A stretch of DNA of 64,000 bases from Streptomyces sp. NBC_00289 (GCF_041435115.1 NZ_CP108046.1:9796001-9860000); one strand, 5' to 3'. Counted from the stretch's first letter, positions 26,981-34,698 are shown. The notes: generated by a model not told the origin, from the letters alone. A program made the numbers and translations.

Positions 26981-27268
26981 CATCGCTTATCTGGATGCCT
27001 ACTTCTTACGGAGCGAACCTGAGACGACTGTTAAAGCGGTGCTCAGGCCGGTTGGCCGAACCAGGTGCCCAGCGCACGCACCAGCGTGGTGCCGTCGAGG
27101 TCCTGCCCGGTCGGCAAGGCCCAGGCGACACAGCCGTCGGGCCGGATGAGCAACGCGTCGACATCCACCCGGTCCGTGCGGGCGGTGACGGTGTTGACCC
27201 GTCCGGTCCACGCGGCCGCGGCGTCGCGGACCTCCGCGCGGTCGACGAGGTCGAGCAGGAGCCCACGA
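26981..27268. repeat. Direct repeat copy B (monooxygenase tail plus leader)
   Basis: Matches 20241-20518. The shared leader (CGCTTATCTGGATGCCTACT and onward) sits between the monooxygenase end and the MmpL start. This copy keeps the 11 bases missing from copy A and is therefore probably the original. Confidence 0.85.
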
Positions 27269-27363
27269 CCCTCACGCAGCAGGTCCGCCGACCGGGTCAC
27301 CGCGGTGACGACGTCCGGGTCGGGCCGCTCCAGCGTCAACTTCAGGCCAGCGAGGGCATTCAA
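27043..27363 (-). pseudogene. FAD-dependent monooxygenase C-terminal remnant (copy B)
   Basis: The minus strand reads LLREGRGLLLDLVDRAEVRD, AAAWTGRVNTVTARTDRVDV and ALPTGQDLDGTTLVRALGTW to the stop at 27043. It is the last ~100 residues of a TfdB/PheA-type flavin hydroxylase. The catalytic FAD-binding N-terminus is gone, cut near 27370-27460 by the next IS630. It lies just upstream of, and in line with, the MmpL gene, suggesting a former resistance or biosynthetic operon. Confidence 0.75.
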
Positions 27364-27476
27364 GGAGATGAGTGGGACGCCTAACCCGCGCTAGAACGTA
27401 CAGGCAGAGACGAACGTGGGATCGCCTACGGGACGCGAGTTCTAGGCGACGGAGGCCCGGTAGTACTGATCTTTGA

Positions 27477-28088
27477 TTACGGGCTTGATGCGGGTGGGGC
27501 GAGTTCGAGGCCGGTCCCGGCCAGGAATCCGATGAGGAGTTCGGGGTGACGCTGGATGTAGCGCAGGGTGTTCTTCGTGGCCTGGTGGAGCTCGTCAATC
27601 GAACGGAACGCCCGGTTCGCGATCTTCTCCTTGGCGTGCGCCCAGAGTAACTCGACGGGGTTCAACTCCGGTGCGTAGGAGGGCATTTGGATGATCGTGA
27701 GCCAGTCCTGCCGCTGTGCGTACTGTTTCACGTGCTTGCTGATGTGGCTGGAGTAGTTGTCCCAGACGATGGTGACCGGGCCGTCCAGGCGGCGGTGCAG
27801 CATGGCGAGGAAGCGGGGGAAGTCCTTCTTCGTGTAGCCGCCCGACGGCTTGACCGCATAGATCATCCGGGGTTTCTCGCCGTCCTTGAAGCAGGCCCAT
27901 GCCACCATGCTGATCTTGTCGTTGCGTTTCCCGGACAGTCGCAGCACCGGGGTCTGCCCGGCCTTGCCCCAGGTGCGGCGGACCGGCCCGTTCAGCCAGG
28001 CCCCGGCCTCGTCCTCGAAGCAGACCCACCCGCCGACGGCGGTGACCTGCGCGGATGGGAAGCCGCCGGCCACGTCTCCGTGCGCCAT
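27477..28088 (-). CDS. IS630 transposase, catalytic part (second frame)
   Basis: 203 aa open frame with the complete DDE domain: GGWVCFEDEAGAW, VTIVWDNYSSHISK and YAPELNPVELLWAHAKEK. It lies in the -1 frame of the upstream DNA-binding frame and overlaps it by 97 bases. The split falls at the same domain boundary as in the IS630 at 17.6 kb, although the proteins differ clearly. A programmed frameshift fusion is therefore plausible. Confidence 0.78.
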   Translation of the reverse strand: MAHGDVAGGFPSAQVTAVGGWVCFEDEAGAWLNGPVRRTWGKAGQTPVLRLSGKRNDKISMVAWACFKDGEKPRMIYAVKPSGGYTKKDFPRFLAMLHRRLDGPVTIVWDNYSSHISKHVKQYAQRQDWLTIIQMPSYAPELNPVELLWAHAKEKIANRAFRSIDELHQATKNTLRYIQRHPELLIGFLAGTGLELAPPASSP

Positions 28089-28528
28089 GCGGCAATCGCC
28101 TCCTCATTGCGCTCCACGGCCCGCACCTTCGGCACCTGCCACGACCAGCCCAGGCGATCCAGCAACCGCCACACCCCGGAGATCTCGTACCTGACCTCGA
28201 ACCGCTCCTCGATCAGCACCCCGACCCGGGCCAGCGTCCACCGCTGGTCCTCCCACCCGTACGCCGTCGGCCCTGCCCGCAGAAGACCCTCCAGCTCCCG
28301 CTCCTGCTCCGCGCTCAGATACGAGTTACCGCCCGGCCCCTTGGACAGCAGAGCCGCCCGGCCGCCCTCCGCCCAGGCCCGACGCCACAGGCTGACCGCC
28401 TGCGGCGTCACCCCGAGCACCTCCGCGACCCTGCTCTGCCGCATCCCTTGTTCGAATAAATCAGCCGCCTGCATGCGCCGCCGCTCCAGCTCAACTGGGC
28501 TCAACAGCCTGCGAGTTCGAGTCCCCAT
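27992..28528 (-). CDS. IS630 transposase, DNA-binding part (first frame)
   Basis: 178 aa open frame from ATG 28528, close inside the right repeat. Residues 1-150 carry a helix-turn-helix (GMRQSRVAEVLGVTPQAVSL) and a second winged region (LARVGVLIEERFEVRYEISG), ending AIAAWRTETW. The remaining ~28 residues are out of register with the transposase family. The product probably functions only when fused to the following frame. Confidence 0.72.
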   Translation of the reverse strand: MGTRTRRLLSPVELERRRMQAADLFEQGMRQSRVAEVLGVTPQAVSLWRRAWAEGGRAALLSKGPGGNSYLSAEQERELEGLLRAGPTAYGWEDQRWTLARVGVLIEERFEVRYEISGVWRLLDRLGWSWQVPKVRAVERNEEAIAAWRTETWPAASHPRRSPPSAGGSASRTRPGPG

Positions 28529-28750
28529 ACACCCGGTATGCCGAACATGACCAGATCATCAAACGCAGCATCAAAGATCAGTAGTCGCCGGATTAACGAC
28601 CGGCCAGGGAGGACGGGAAAGCCGTCCGCAGGGCGAAGGGGGCCAGGTGACTCGGACACACCAGACTCGGGAGGTATGCGAATTGCAATCGCCGCAACAG
28701 AGTTGTGTGTCCTGCGAGAGCACTCTGACCGGCTCACACTGTAGTCACTG

Positions 28751-28842
28751 GAGAGGCGGATGACGGGGAAACCGTCACGTCCGGTTCGGCGGGAGGCCGC
28801 GCGGAACAGGACCTGCCACGGCAGACACCTCACCGCGCGGCC
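28751..28842 (+). ncRNA. Group II intron 3' remnant (domains V and VI)
   Basis: 28751-28787 matches the catalytic domain V pattern of bacterial group II introns: a GAGxxGGATGACGG arm, GGAAAC-type tetraloop, then CCGTCACGTCCGGTTC. It is followed by a domain VI hairpin with a perfect 10-bp base (GGCCGCGCGG / CCGCGCGGCC, 28795-28842). The rest of the intron, including any reverse transcriptase, is missing; the left side ends at the IS630 insertion. The downstream exon is the C-terminus of an IS5 transposase. Not self-splicing as it stands. Confidence 0.65.
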
Positions 28843-28847
28843 GACCC

Positions 28848-28988
28848 ATCTGGCTGGTGCACGAACGCCCGCCGCAACGCACGCGACTACGAACGGCTGC
28901 CCCAGCACTCCGAAGCACACTGAACTGGGCACTCATCACCATGATGACCCGACGCCTCACCCGCAAAAGCGCCCGCACCAGCCACTGA
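28848..28988 (+). pseudogene. IS5-family transposase C-terminal fragment (3' exon)
   Basis: After the intron tail the plus strand reads RRNARDYERLPQHSEAH, then after one missing base NWALITMMTRRLTRKSARTS and a stop. This is a common IS5-type transposase C-terminus in Streptomyces. It suggests the intron had inserted into a transposase gene. Confidence 0.7.
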
Positions 28989-29016
28989 ACGAAGGAGACG
29001 CCCTGATCATGCGACG

Positions 29017-29409
29017 TCAGCAATCGCGGACGGGTTCGAGGAACTCGAGCCGATTGCCCAGCTTGTCGAACGCATAGAAGCGATCGTGGCCAGGAAAGTT
29101 GTCATCCCAGGTGACGCTCACTCCTTTGTCTTCCAACCGCTTGGCGAGCGCCTGGAGCGAGGTCACAAGGATGCCCGGATGCGCCTTCCTGTTCGGGCGG
29201 AAGTCCTCTTCAACCCCCAAGTGGACCTCCAGGCCACCACCTCGGAACCAGCACCCACCACGAGCCGCCAGCACCGGCGGCTTCTCGAGCTCCGTCATGC
29301 CGAGAACGTCTCCCCAGAACTCGCGGCAGACGGTTTCAGCGCCTGGAGGGATCGCAAGCTGCACGTGATGCAGGCCGTCCAAGGAGTATCCGAGCGTTCC
29401 CAGAGCCAC
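29017..29409 (-). CDS. VOC-superfamily (glyoxalase/dioxygenase-fold) protein
   Basis: 130 aa from GTG 29409, chosen for GGAGGAGAAG 3 bases upstream. Two beta-alpha-beta-beta-beta modules are visible: the N-terminal half begins DGLHHVQLAIPPGAE with a metal-type His, the second contains HLGVEEDFRPNRKAHP, and the end has DRFYAFDKLGNRLEFLEP with the usual late Glu. His, His and Glu at these positions suggest metal binding. No neighbour gives a substrate; small-molecule detoxification is the usual guess. Confidence 0.82.
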   Translation of the reverse strand: MALGTLGYSLDGLHHVQLAIPPGAETVCREFWGDVLGMTELEKPPVLAARGGCWFRGGGLEVHLGVEEDFRPNRKAHPGILVTSLQALAKRLEDKGVSVTWDDNFPGHDRFYAFDKLGNRLEFLEPVRDC

Positions 29410-29652
29410 AACTTCTCCTCCACCAAGGAATCTCGACGTCAAGATAATGAGAGCTGAGCGGTCCTGGCAAGGGCGCGGACTCGGCAGAGGGCGCGGCAAG
29501 TTGAGAGGACGACGTGCAAAAACACCTACTTTCAGCCCGTTCCTTATGGTCGCTGCTGGCTGACCGCGGCAGTTCGCGGGGTTGAGTGTGCATGGCTGCC
29601 CCAGTTGCTGCGCCTGTGTGGCTTTGTGCTTCGGCGTCCGCCGTTGTGGGTC

Positions 29653-29910
29653 CTACCGGTCGGTCACGTGGTTCGAAGGCGGCATCCCGGCCCTCATGGG
29701 TGGCGGAGGTGGGTGGGCACGCTCGTACTGGTCGTGCCAAGCAGCGATCGTGAAAAACAGTGCAACGGCTGCCACGAGCAGTTGGACCGCTCCTGCGAAC
29801 GGATGTGCCGAGTACAGGAAGGTAACGGCGATCACGAGCACGCCCAGTGTGAACCCGCCGAGCCAGAGGATCGCGGGGGTGCCGCGGTGTGCTCGTCCGC
29901 ACCGCCCCAT
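29653..29910 (-). CDS. Small membrane protein or second half of one
   Basis: 85 aa from ATG 29910 with two predicted spans (ILWLGGFTLGVLVIAVTFLY and AVQLLVAAVALFFTIAAW) and a polar, proline-rich C-terminus. It overlaps the upstream frame by 79 bases in the -1 frame. It could be a separate coupled gene, or the continuation of the upstream protein after a frameshift. No family recognised. Confidence 0.5.
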   Translation of the reverse strand: MGRCGRAHRGTPAILWLGGFTLGVLVIAVTFLYSAHPFAGAVQLLVAAVALFFTIAAWHDQYERAHPPPPPMRAGMPPSNHVTDR

Positions 29911-30083
29911 CCACGGATGACCGACGTCAGCCCCAGCAGAAAGACGACCGGGATTTCAATGAGCAGCACGATCAGGCTTATGCAGCCACCCGCGAACCCG
30001 TCGCCTCGCGATTCTGAAGGCTTTCCAGGGCGGAAATCGTTCCCCGGCAAGCGCGGTATACGCGAACTCGGCTCGAAGGGCAT
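29832..30083 (-). CDS. Small membrane protein
   Basis: 83 aa from ATG 30083 with GAGGG 8 bases upstream. It starts MPFEPSSRIPRLPGNDFRPG, then one strong span (GGCISLIVLLIEIPVVFLLG) and a polar tail that seems to lose sense after IRGWGG. A following frame carries two more spans. An original three-span protein broken by a frameshift near 29890 is one reading. Function unknown. Confidence 0.5.
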   Translation of the reverse strand: MPFEPSSRIPRLPGNDFRPGKPSESRGDGFAGGCISLIVLLIEIPVVFLLGLTSVIRGWGGADEHTAAPPRSSGSAGSHWACS

Positions 30084-30303
30084 GGTCACACCCTCGTACG
30101 TCACGCCGTGCGCTGCATCACGGTTCACCAGGCCGAGACCGAGGCGCGGCCGAGCTGAGCACCCCGCCGGGCCTCCCCCTGGCCTCGAACTGCAAAGTGA
30201 ACACACGCGCTCGTACGAGGGCTCCGGGGACGTGACCACGGCCTCCGTCTGATCCTGCGCTCCGACCAAAGAGGCACTTGACCAGTACGAAGGCCGTGGG
30301 GGA
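30084..30303. other. Intergenic region, no gene seen
   Basis: About 220 bases upstream of the membrane protein genes. It should include their promoter; no clear elements identified. Confidence 0.3.
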
Positions 30304-30605
30304 ATGAGTCTGCTGCATCACGATGCCGGCCGGGAGCCGTTCGCGCTGGCGTCACGCTTCCGCGAAGGCTTCCTCGACTGCCTGACCGCGCGCGGGGACA
30401 CGTTGTTCGAGCTGACCGATGCACTGTTGGGTGCGGACGGGCCGGTGACCACGCCGGTGGACCTCACACTGACGGCAGAACACCGGCGCGGGCACGGCGC
30501 GATGTATGAGGCGCTCAACTGCGGGAAGGTCGAGGTGCCGCGACTGCGGCAGGTGCTGGCCGGGCTGCCGCAACCCGGGGCCTCCGCCGGACGCCTGGTC
30601 CTGGC
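30304..30605 (+). pseudogene. Transposase N-terminal fragment (IS701-like putative transposase)
   Basis: ATG 30304 begins HHDAGREPFALASRFREGFL and continues DALLGADGPVTTPVDLTLTA and YEALNCGKVEVPRLRQVLAG. This matches the start of a large putative transposase family widespread in Streptomyces. After about 100 residues the sequence changes to an antisense integrase fragment. The catalytic region is absent. Confidence 0.65.
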
Positions 30606-30900
30606 GGGAGAAGGTCGGCGAGGTACGCCTCCAGATCTGGCAGATAGGAGACGTCCGTGCTGAAGTGTTCGCAGCCCCGACAGCGGAACCGCAGTGGGCA
30701 GCTCTGCCCGCCTGCGGCCACGTTCGACGGCTCCACGCAGATGCCGTACGCCGTGGCGACTTCGCCAATCTCGCGCCGAACGTGCTCCGAGTCCAGGAGC
30801 CGCTTGACCTTGCGCCACACCCGGTTGCCGTGCCGGTCGAACTGCAGAACGGTGACTCATTCGATGGCCTCGCGGCGGCGCTCTTGACCGATGCGTAATG
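30600..30900 (-). pseudogene. Tyrosine-recombinase-type integrase fragment
   Basis: The minus strand carries VTVLQFDRHGNRVWRKVKRL, GEVATAYGICVEPSNVAAGG and CPLRFRCRGCEHFSTDVSYL. The CxxC-type cluster followed by SYLPDLEAYLADLL is characteristic of a Streptomyces integrase-like family. An in-frame stop precedes VTVLQ and both ends are missing, so it is dead. Confidence 0.65.
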
Positions 30901-30937
30901 GTGGAGTCGGGTATGGGAACTCTCGGAATGAGTGGGA

Positions 30938-31303
30938 CTACTCGTCGAGGTACCCGAGTCTGATGTCGGCTGGTGTGATGAAGAGTTGGCCTTCGCGGAC
31001 CTGCCATTCGGTCGTCCCATCAGCTTCGTGGCTGGCAAGTAACAGACCCTGGACGAGGTCTCCGTCGTCGTCGGAAGCGGGGAGCCGAGCGATCTCTCTG
31101 ATCTGGTCGGTGAACCAGTCCAGGGCCGATTCGCGGATGTCGGCGCCGTAGAAGATGTAGTGGATCCAGTTGACGTGCTGGCGGGGTGAGCTCCATCCGT
31201 TGGTGTAGTGGTTGTCTTCGTGTGAGGAGATGATCTCTTGGAGTGCGGCGAGTTGTGTCTCGTCGCACTCCAGCCACCCTCTGATCGACACGTAAGCGCC
31301 CAT
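30938..31303 (-). CDS. Conserved hypothetical, immunity-protein-like
   Basis: 121 aa from ATG 31303 with GAGGA 7 bases upstream. The start MGAYVSIRGWLECDETQLAA and the Trp/Tyr-rich middle (NGWSSPRQHVNWIHYIFYG) give a compact acidic soluble protein. The compact size and solitary position amid gene debris recall immunity proteins of contact-dependent toxins, but no toxin is nearby. I recall similar unannotated Streptomyces proteins. Function unknown. Confidence 0.6.
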   Translation of the reverse strand: MGAYVSIRGWLECDETQLAALQEIISSHEDNHYTNGWSSPRQHVNWIHYIFYGADIRESALDWFTDQIREIARLPASDDDGDLVQGLLLASHEADGTTEWQVREGQLFITPADIRLGYLDE

Positions 31304-31373
31304 TGGCGTGTCCTCTCTCGTCGTCAGTTCTGGCGGACTACGAACCCGATCGAGCGCAGCCGGATCTCGCAAC

Positions 31374-31922
31374 TTGCCGTTGAGTACCTGGCTGGAACGG
31401 GACATCGCCCCCCTGCCCGCCGATGGCAGTGATCCCGTCGGACAGCAACTGCTGCACCGCTACCTCGCCGCGTACGGGCCCGCCGCCAGCACGGACCTCC
31501 GTGCCTGGTGCGGCCTCACTGGCCTTCCCGCCGCCATCAAAGCCGCCCGAGAAGAACTCGTCGTCTTCCGTGACAAACGCGGCCGCGAACTGCTCGACCT
31601 GCCCGACGCACCCCGCCCCCACGCCGACACCCCCGCCCCCGTCCGGTTCCTCCCGGCCTTCGACAACGCCATACTCGGCTACCACGACCGTAGCCGCATC
31701 ATCGACGCCCCCCACCTCGGTCTGTCCGTCGCAGGCCACCGCACTGTCCTTGTTGACGGACGCGTCACCGCCACCTGGACCGTCCGCAACCACCGACTCC
31801 ACATCAGCTCCCTGCGCCCCCTCACTGCCCTGGAACAGGAAGCCGTTTGCACCGAAGCCCAGGACCTGACCACCTTCCTGGACAACGACATCGAGCACAT
31901 CCAACTCGACACGAAAAACTGA
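31374..31922 (+). pseudogene. Winged-helix DNA-binding (HTH_42/YcaQ-like) protein, 5' truncated
   Basis: From about LSTWLERDIAPLP the frame runs to 31922 with the pattern of the winged-helix family related to crosslink-repair glycosylase YcaQ: LLHRYLAAYGPAASTDLRAW, VRFLPAFDNAILGYHDRSRI and a terminal FLDNDIEHIQLD. The N-terminal half is missing. The upstream 66 bases (from ATG 31308) are unrelated, so the remaining 180 residues are probably not functional, though the frame is open. Confidence 0.65.
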
Positions 31923-32254
31923 CGATCACCCCACTCCCGGTGATCCGTCGTCGTACTCATCAGGTGACTCCTTCGGGGAAGATCACACCTGATTCGTGAC
32001 AATCCCCGTGTGCGTGAGTCGATCACTGCTGCCACCGGGTGCGGGGCGGTTCCCATCCTTTGATCTTCGCAGGGGATCCCGGTCTTCAGGCCGGGCGGGA
32101 ATGTGATCCTCGGTCCGGAGGCGCGCAGGAGAGGTCTACCCCGCGTTGGTCGTTGCACGTCGTGCCGGGTGGGAAGCGGCCAGGGCCCTGGCCGCCGGTG
32201 ACGGGAGCCCGTGCCCAGGATGGGAGTTCCGCGCCCGCGGTGGGGGTTGGCCGT
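31923..32254. other. Non-coding stretch with a relic IS200/IS605-type end
   Basis: About 330 bases downstream of tgmC and the winged-helix remnant. At 32073-32105 a GGGATCCCGGTCTTCAGGCC hairpin motif followed by a GGGCGGGAATGTGA tail resembles the right end of Streptomyces TnpB-carrying IS elements, where the omega RNA ends. No TnpB frame is adjacent. The remainder is featureless. Confidence 0.35.
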
Positions 32255-33370
32255 CTACCAGTGGATGGTTTGGTTGTGGGGGGTGATGTGGAGGGTGGAT
32301 TCGCGGAGTGTGGGGGTGCCGGCGGTGTGCCAGCGGGCGAGGTGGTCCTCGGCGGTGTCCCAGAGCATGCGGGTGCCGTGTTGGCGGATGATGCAGTGGC
32401 CGTTTTCTTCGTGGAGGGCGGCGAAGGATCCGGTGGTGGTGTCGATCAGAACGTCTTCGGTGTGCCCGTTGTGGTGCAGGGTGAGGCGTTGGGTGTGGGG
32501 GAGGGCGAGCTGGATGATGAAGCGGGCCGTCCAGTCGTCGAGAATCTTGGGCGGGAGGGGTGTTTGGTGTTCCTGGCCGGTGGTGAGGTCGGGCAGGAGA
32601 CCGGCTGGGGGTGGCTGGTGGGGGCGGGCGAGCATGAAGGCCACCTGTCCGCCCAGGAGTTTTCCGGTTGCGGTGCCGTCCTCGTGGACGGTGAGGCAGG
32701 CCAGTTCGGAGGAGCCGAGCCAGCCGCTGATGGTGGCCAGGATCAGTCCGCCGGGCCGGGTCTGTTCCAACCAGGTTGCCGGGATGGTGCGGACGGCGCA
32801 GGTGGCGATGATCCTGTCGTAGGGTGCGCCCTCGGGGTGGCCGAGGAGGCCGTCACCGGTGACGAGGGCGGGATGCATCCCCAACCCGGCAAGGGCGGTG
32901 TGTGCCCGCGCGGCGACATCGTGGTCGTACTCGACCGAGGTGAGGTGCTGTGCGCCCAGACGCGTGCACAGCAGCGCGGTCGAGTAGCCGGTGCCGGTTC
33001 CGATCTCCAGCACCCTATCGTCCGGTTGAACGTGGAGATCCTCCAGCATGCGCAGCACGAGGGAGGGCAGTGTGCTGGAGGATGTGGGCTCGCGCATGAT
33101 GTGCCCGCGGACATCGGCGGGCACGATGGTGCCGGCGATCTGCGTGACCAGGGACTCGTCGGTGTAGCAGCCCTCCAGCCAGCCCTCCTCGCCTTCCAGG
33201 ACGGGAGCCCACGCCGACGGTGCGCCGGGCACGCGGCGGAAGTATCCGCCGCGCAGGAACTCGTGCCGGCGCACCGTGCGTGCGGCATGACGCCATGCGG
33301 CCGTGCGCGGGTAACCGTCGGCCGTCAGGCGGTCGATGAGCTGCTGGTGCAGTCGTTCTTCGTCGCTCAC
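32255..33370 (-). CDS. tgmC: Graspetide-associated O-methyltransferase (isoaspartyl MT-like)
   Basis: 371 aa from GTG 33370, overlapping tgmB by 4 bases (GTGA). Residues about 1-70 form an N-terminal segment with LRGGYFRRVPGAPSAWAPV. The SAM-binding Rossmann domain starts near 120 with DDRVLEIGTGTGYSTALL, then TSVEYDHDVA and YDRIIATCAV, the order found in protein-L-isoaspartate methyltransferases. A C-terminal extension of about 160 residues is typical of the methyltransferases paired with ATP-grasp peptide ligases. In related imiditide systems this enzyme methylates an Asp of the cyclised peptide, leading to an aspartimide. Here that is inferred from family and gene order. Confidence 0.88.
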   Translation of the reverse strand: MSDEERLHQQLIDRLTADGYPRTAAWRHAARTVRRHEFLRGGYFRRVPGAPSAWAPVLEGEEGWLEGCYTDESLVTQIAGTIVPADVRGHIMREPTSSSTLPSLVLRMLEDLHVQPDDRVLEIGTGTGYSTALLCTRLGAQHLTSVEYDHDVAARAHTALAGLGMHPALVTGDGLLGHPEGAPYDRIIATCAVRTIPATWLEQTRPGGLILATISGWLGSSELACLTVHEDGTATGKLLGGQVAFMLARPHQPPPAGLLPDLTTGQEHQTPLPPKILDDWTARFIIQLALPHTQRLTLHHNGHTEDVLIDTTTGSFAALHEENGHCIIRQHGTRMLWDTAEDHLARWHTAGTPTLRESTLHITPHNQTIHW

Positions 33371-34314
33371 GTTCGTCTCTCCAAAAGGTCGGCCAGGGCT
33401 GCGCACATCGGCAGACCGGTTTCGGGTTCCAGCCAGTACCACTGGCCGCAGGGGTTGCACTCCAAGAACCACCATCTGCCGTCCTGGCTGATGCAGAAGT
33501 CGAAAGCCCCAAAGACGAGCCCGAAGTGATTCACATAGTTGTGGAGCGCTGACTCGATAGCGGCCGGTGGCGTTATGGGGGTGTAGCGCAGCCGTGTGTA
33601 GTCGCTGCGCCAGTCCAGGAGGTCGGAGTCGATCCGCACGCAGTAGATGCGGGAGCCGATGACGGTGACCCGTACGTCGGCCGTCTTGGCCACGCGGACC
33701 TGGAACAGGTGCGCGGTGCCCGCGACACCGTCGTCAATGTCTTCAGCGGCCACCTCGGCGATTTCGACCACGGACGCGACGCCGTCGAGGCGGTAGACCG
33801 GGTTGTGCAGCGGTTTGTAGATGACGTGCTCGTACCGTTCGACGAATGCCCTGGCGGCCTCAGGGCGGGAGGTGATGAGAGTGGGCGGGACCAGGAAGCC
33901 GGCCTGGACTGCGGCGGCCAGACCGGACGGCTTGAATTCGGCGTCTCCGATGCGGTGCGGGTGGTTGACGTAGAGGTAGCCGGGCAGCGACGCCAGGACC
34001 CCGCCCAGGCCATACCGTGCCTGTGTGACGGCGAACCGCGCGTCCTGATCGGCGAGGTGGGGGAAGGCGAACCCGGTCGGCCTGCGGTAGTACACCGCAC
34101 GGACCTGGTCCAGCTCTGCCGTGCGGGACGCGGTACGCACATGGCCTCGTAGCCCGTCCTGGGTGATCTCGGCCTGAACGGACAGGGAGGCGGGGAAGTC
34201 GCCTGAGTCGAACCGTAGGACGGGGACGTCCCGCTCGTTGAGCTCGCCGATCACCACGTCGGCGGTGGGGTCGTGGAGGCTGGTGACGACCAGCACCGGG
34301 CGGGAGTCTGTCAC
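33367..34314 (-). CDS. tgmB: ATP-grasp ribosomal peptide maturase (graspetide ligase)
   Basis: 315 aa from GTG 34314; start and stop each overlap a neighbour by 4 bases, fixing the start. An N-terminal pre-ATP-grasp domain (VLVVTSLHDPTADVVIGELN) is followed by YRRPTGFAFPHLADQDARFA. The ATP-grasp core has the nucleotide Lys in YEHVIYKPLHNP and metal ligands in GAFDFCISQDGRWWFLECNP then CGQWYW. This matches the actinobacterial SAV_5884-type maturases, which join Thr/Ser or Lys side chains to Asp/Glu side chains of a precursor by ATP-driven ester or amide formation. The substrate is the adjacent tgmA product. Confidence 0.92.
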   Translation of the reverse strand: MTDSRPVLVVTSLHDPTADVVIGELNERDVPVLRFDSGDFPASLSVQAEITQDGLRGHVRTASRTAELDQVRAVYYRRPTGFAFPHLADQDARFAVTQARYGLGGVLASLPGYLYVNHPHRIGDAEFKPSGLAAAVQAGFLVPPTLITSRPEAARAFVERYEHVIYKPLHNPVYRLDGVASVVEIAEVAAEDIDDGVAGTAHLFQVRVAKTADVRVTVIGSRIYCVRIDSDLLDWRSDYTRLRYTPITPPAAIESALHNYVNHFGLVFGAFDFCISQDGRWWFLECNPCGQWYWLEPETGLPMCAALADLLERRT

Positions 34315-34601
34315 TGGTCGCTGTCGCTGCCCGTGTCGCTGTCCTGGGTGCTGCCGTTGCCGTCCGGGCTGGTACCGGTGGCTGGGCTGGTGCCCGTGCT
34401 CGTACCGTGGCCGGGCATGTCCATCACCTGGCCGTCGACGTCGAGGAACACGGCGGTCTGCGTGAGCGGATCCAGACGCGTGGCGGCGTACGGGGCTGCC
34501 GTGGGATACGGCGCCATCCGGCCGATCCCCCAGGGCAGCGGGGTGAGCGCTCCCTGCGGGACGGCTGTGTCTGTGGGCAGACGGTCGGAATGCACGAACA
34601 T
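34311..34601 (-). CDS. tgmA: Graspetide (ATP-grasp-modified RiPP) precursor peptide
   Basis: 96 aa from ATG 34601 with GAAGGA 7 bases upstream. The leader has the family signature TPLPWGIGRMAPYPTAAPY and TRLDPLTQTAVFLDVDGQ, used for maturase recognition. The core from about residue 64 is Gly/Thr/Ser-rich then acidic: hydroxyl donors in HGTSTGTSPATGTSPDGNG and acceptor Asp residues at 80, 87, 89, 93 and 95 near the C-terminus. No Cys or Lys lies in the core, so side-chain esters are expected rather than amides. The stop overlaps tgmB by 4 bases, coupling substrate and enzyme synthesis. No protease or exporter gene is linked. Confidence 0.9.
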   Translation of the reverse strand: MFVHSDRLPTDTAVPQGALTPLPWGIGRMAPYPTAAPYAATRLDPLTQTAVFLDVDGQVMDMPGHGTSTGTSPATGTSPDGNGSTQDSDTGSDSDQ

Positions 34602-34623
34602 GGCATCGTCCTTCGAATTGTCG

Positions 34624-34650
34624 GCAGTCCCGCCGGCCTGGCGGGACTGC
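34624..34650 (-). promoter_or_regulatory. Perfect hairpin in the tgmA leader
   Basis: An 11-bp perfect stem (GCAGTCCCGCC / GGCGGGACTGC) with a 5-nt loop lies 22 bases before the tgmA ATG, just upstream of its ribosome site. It could terminate or attenuate transcription entering from the upstream genes, or protect the tgm transcript. Confidence 0.6.
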
Positions 34651-34698
34651 GGATCTGTCGGACCCGGAGCCGAAGATCCGCGAACGAGCAAGAACTCC

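Larger units (their letters stand above)
27466..28581. mobile_element. IS630-family element with two overlapping frames
   Basis: Inverted ends CTGATCTTTGAT and ATCAAAGATCAG are flanked by TA on each side (27464-27465 and 28582-28583). The transposase is on the minus strand, again split in two frames. Confidence 0.82.

Noticed and set aside
32039..33529. 496-codon plus-strand frame opposite tgmC
   Set aside because: Shadow of the methyltransferase gene; the minus-strand frame has the SAM motif and coupled start.
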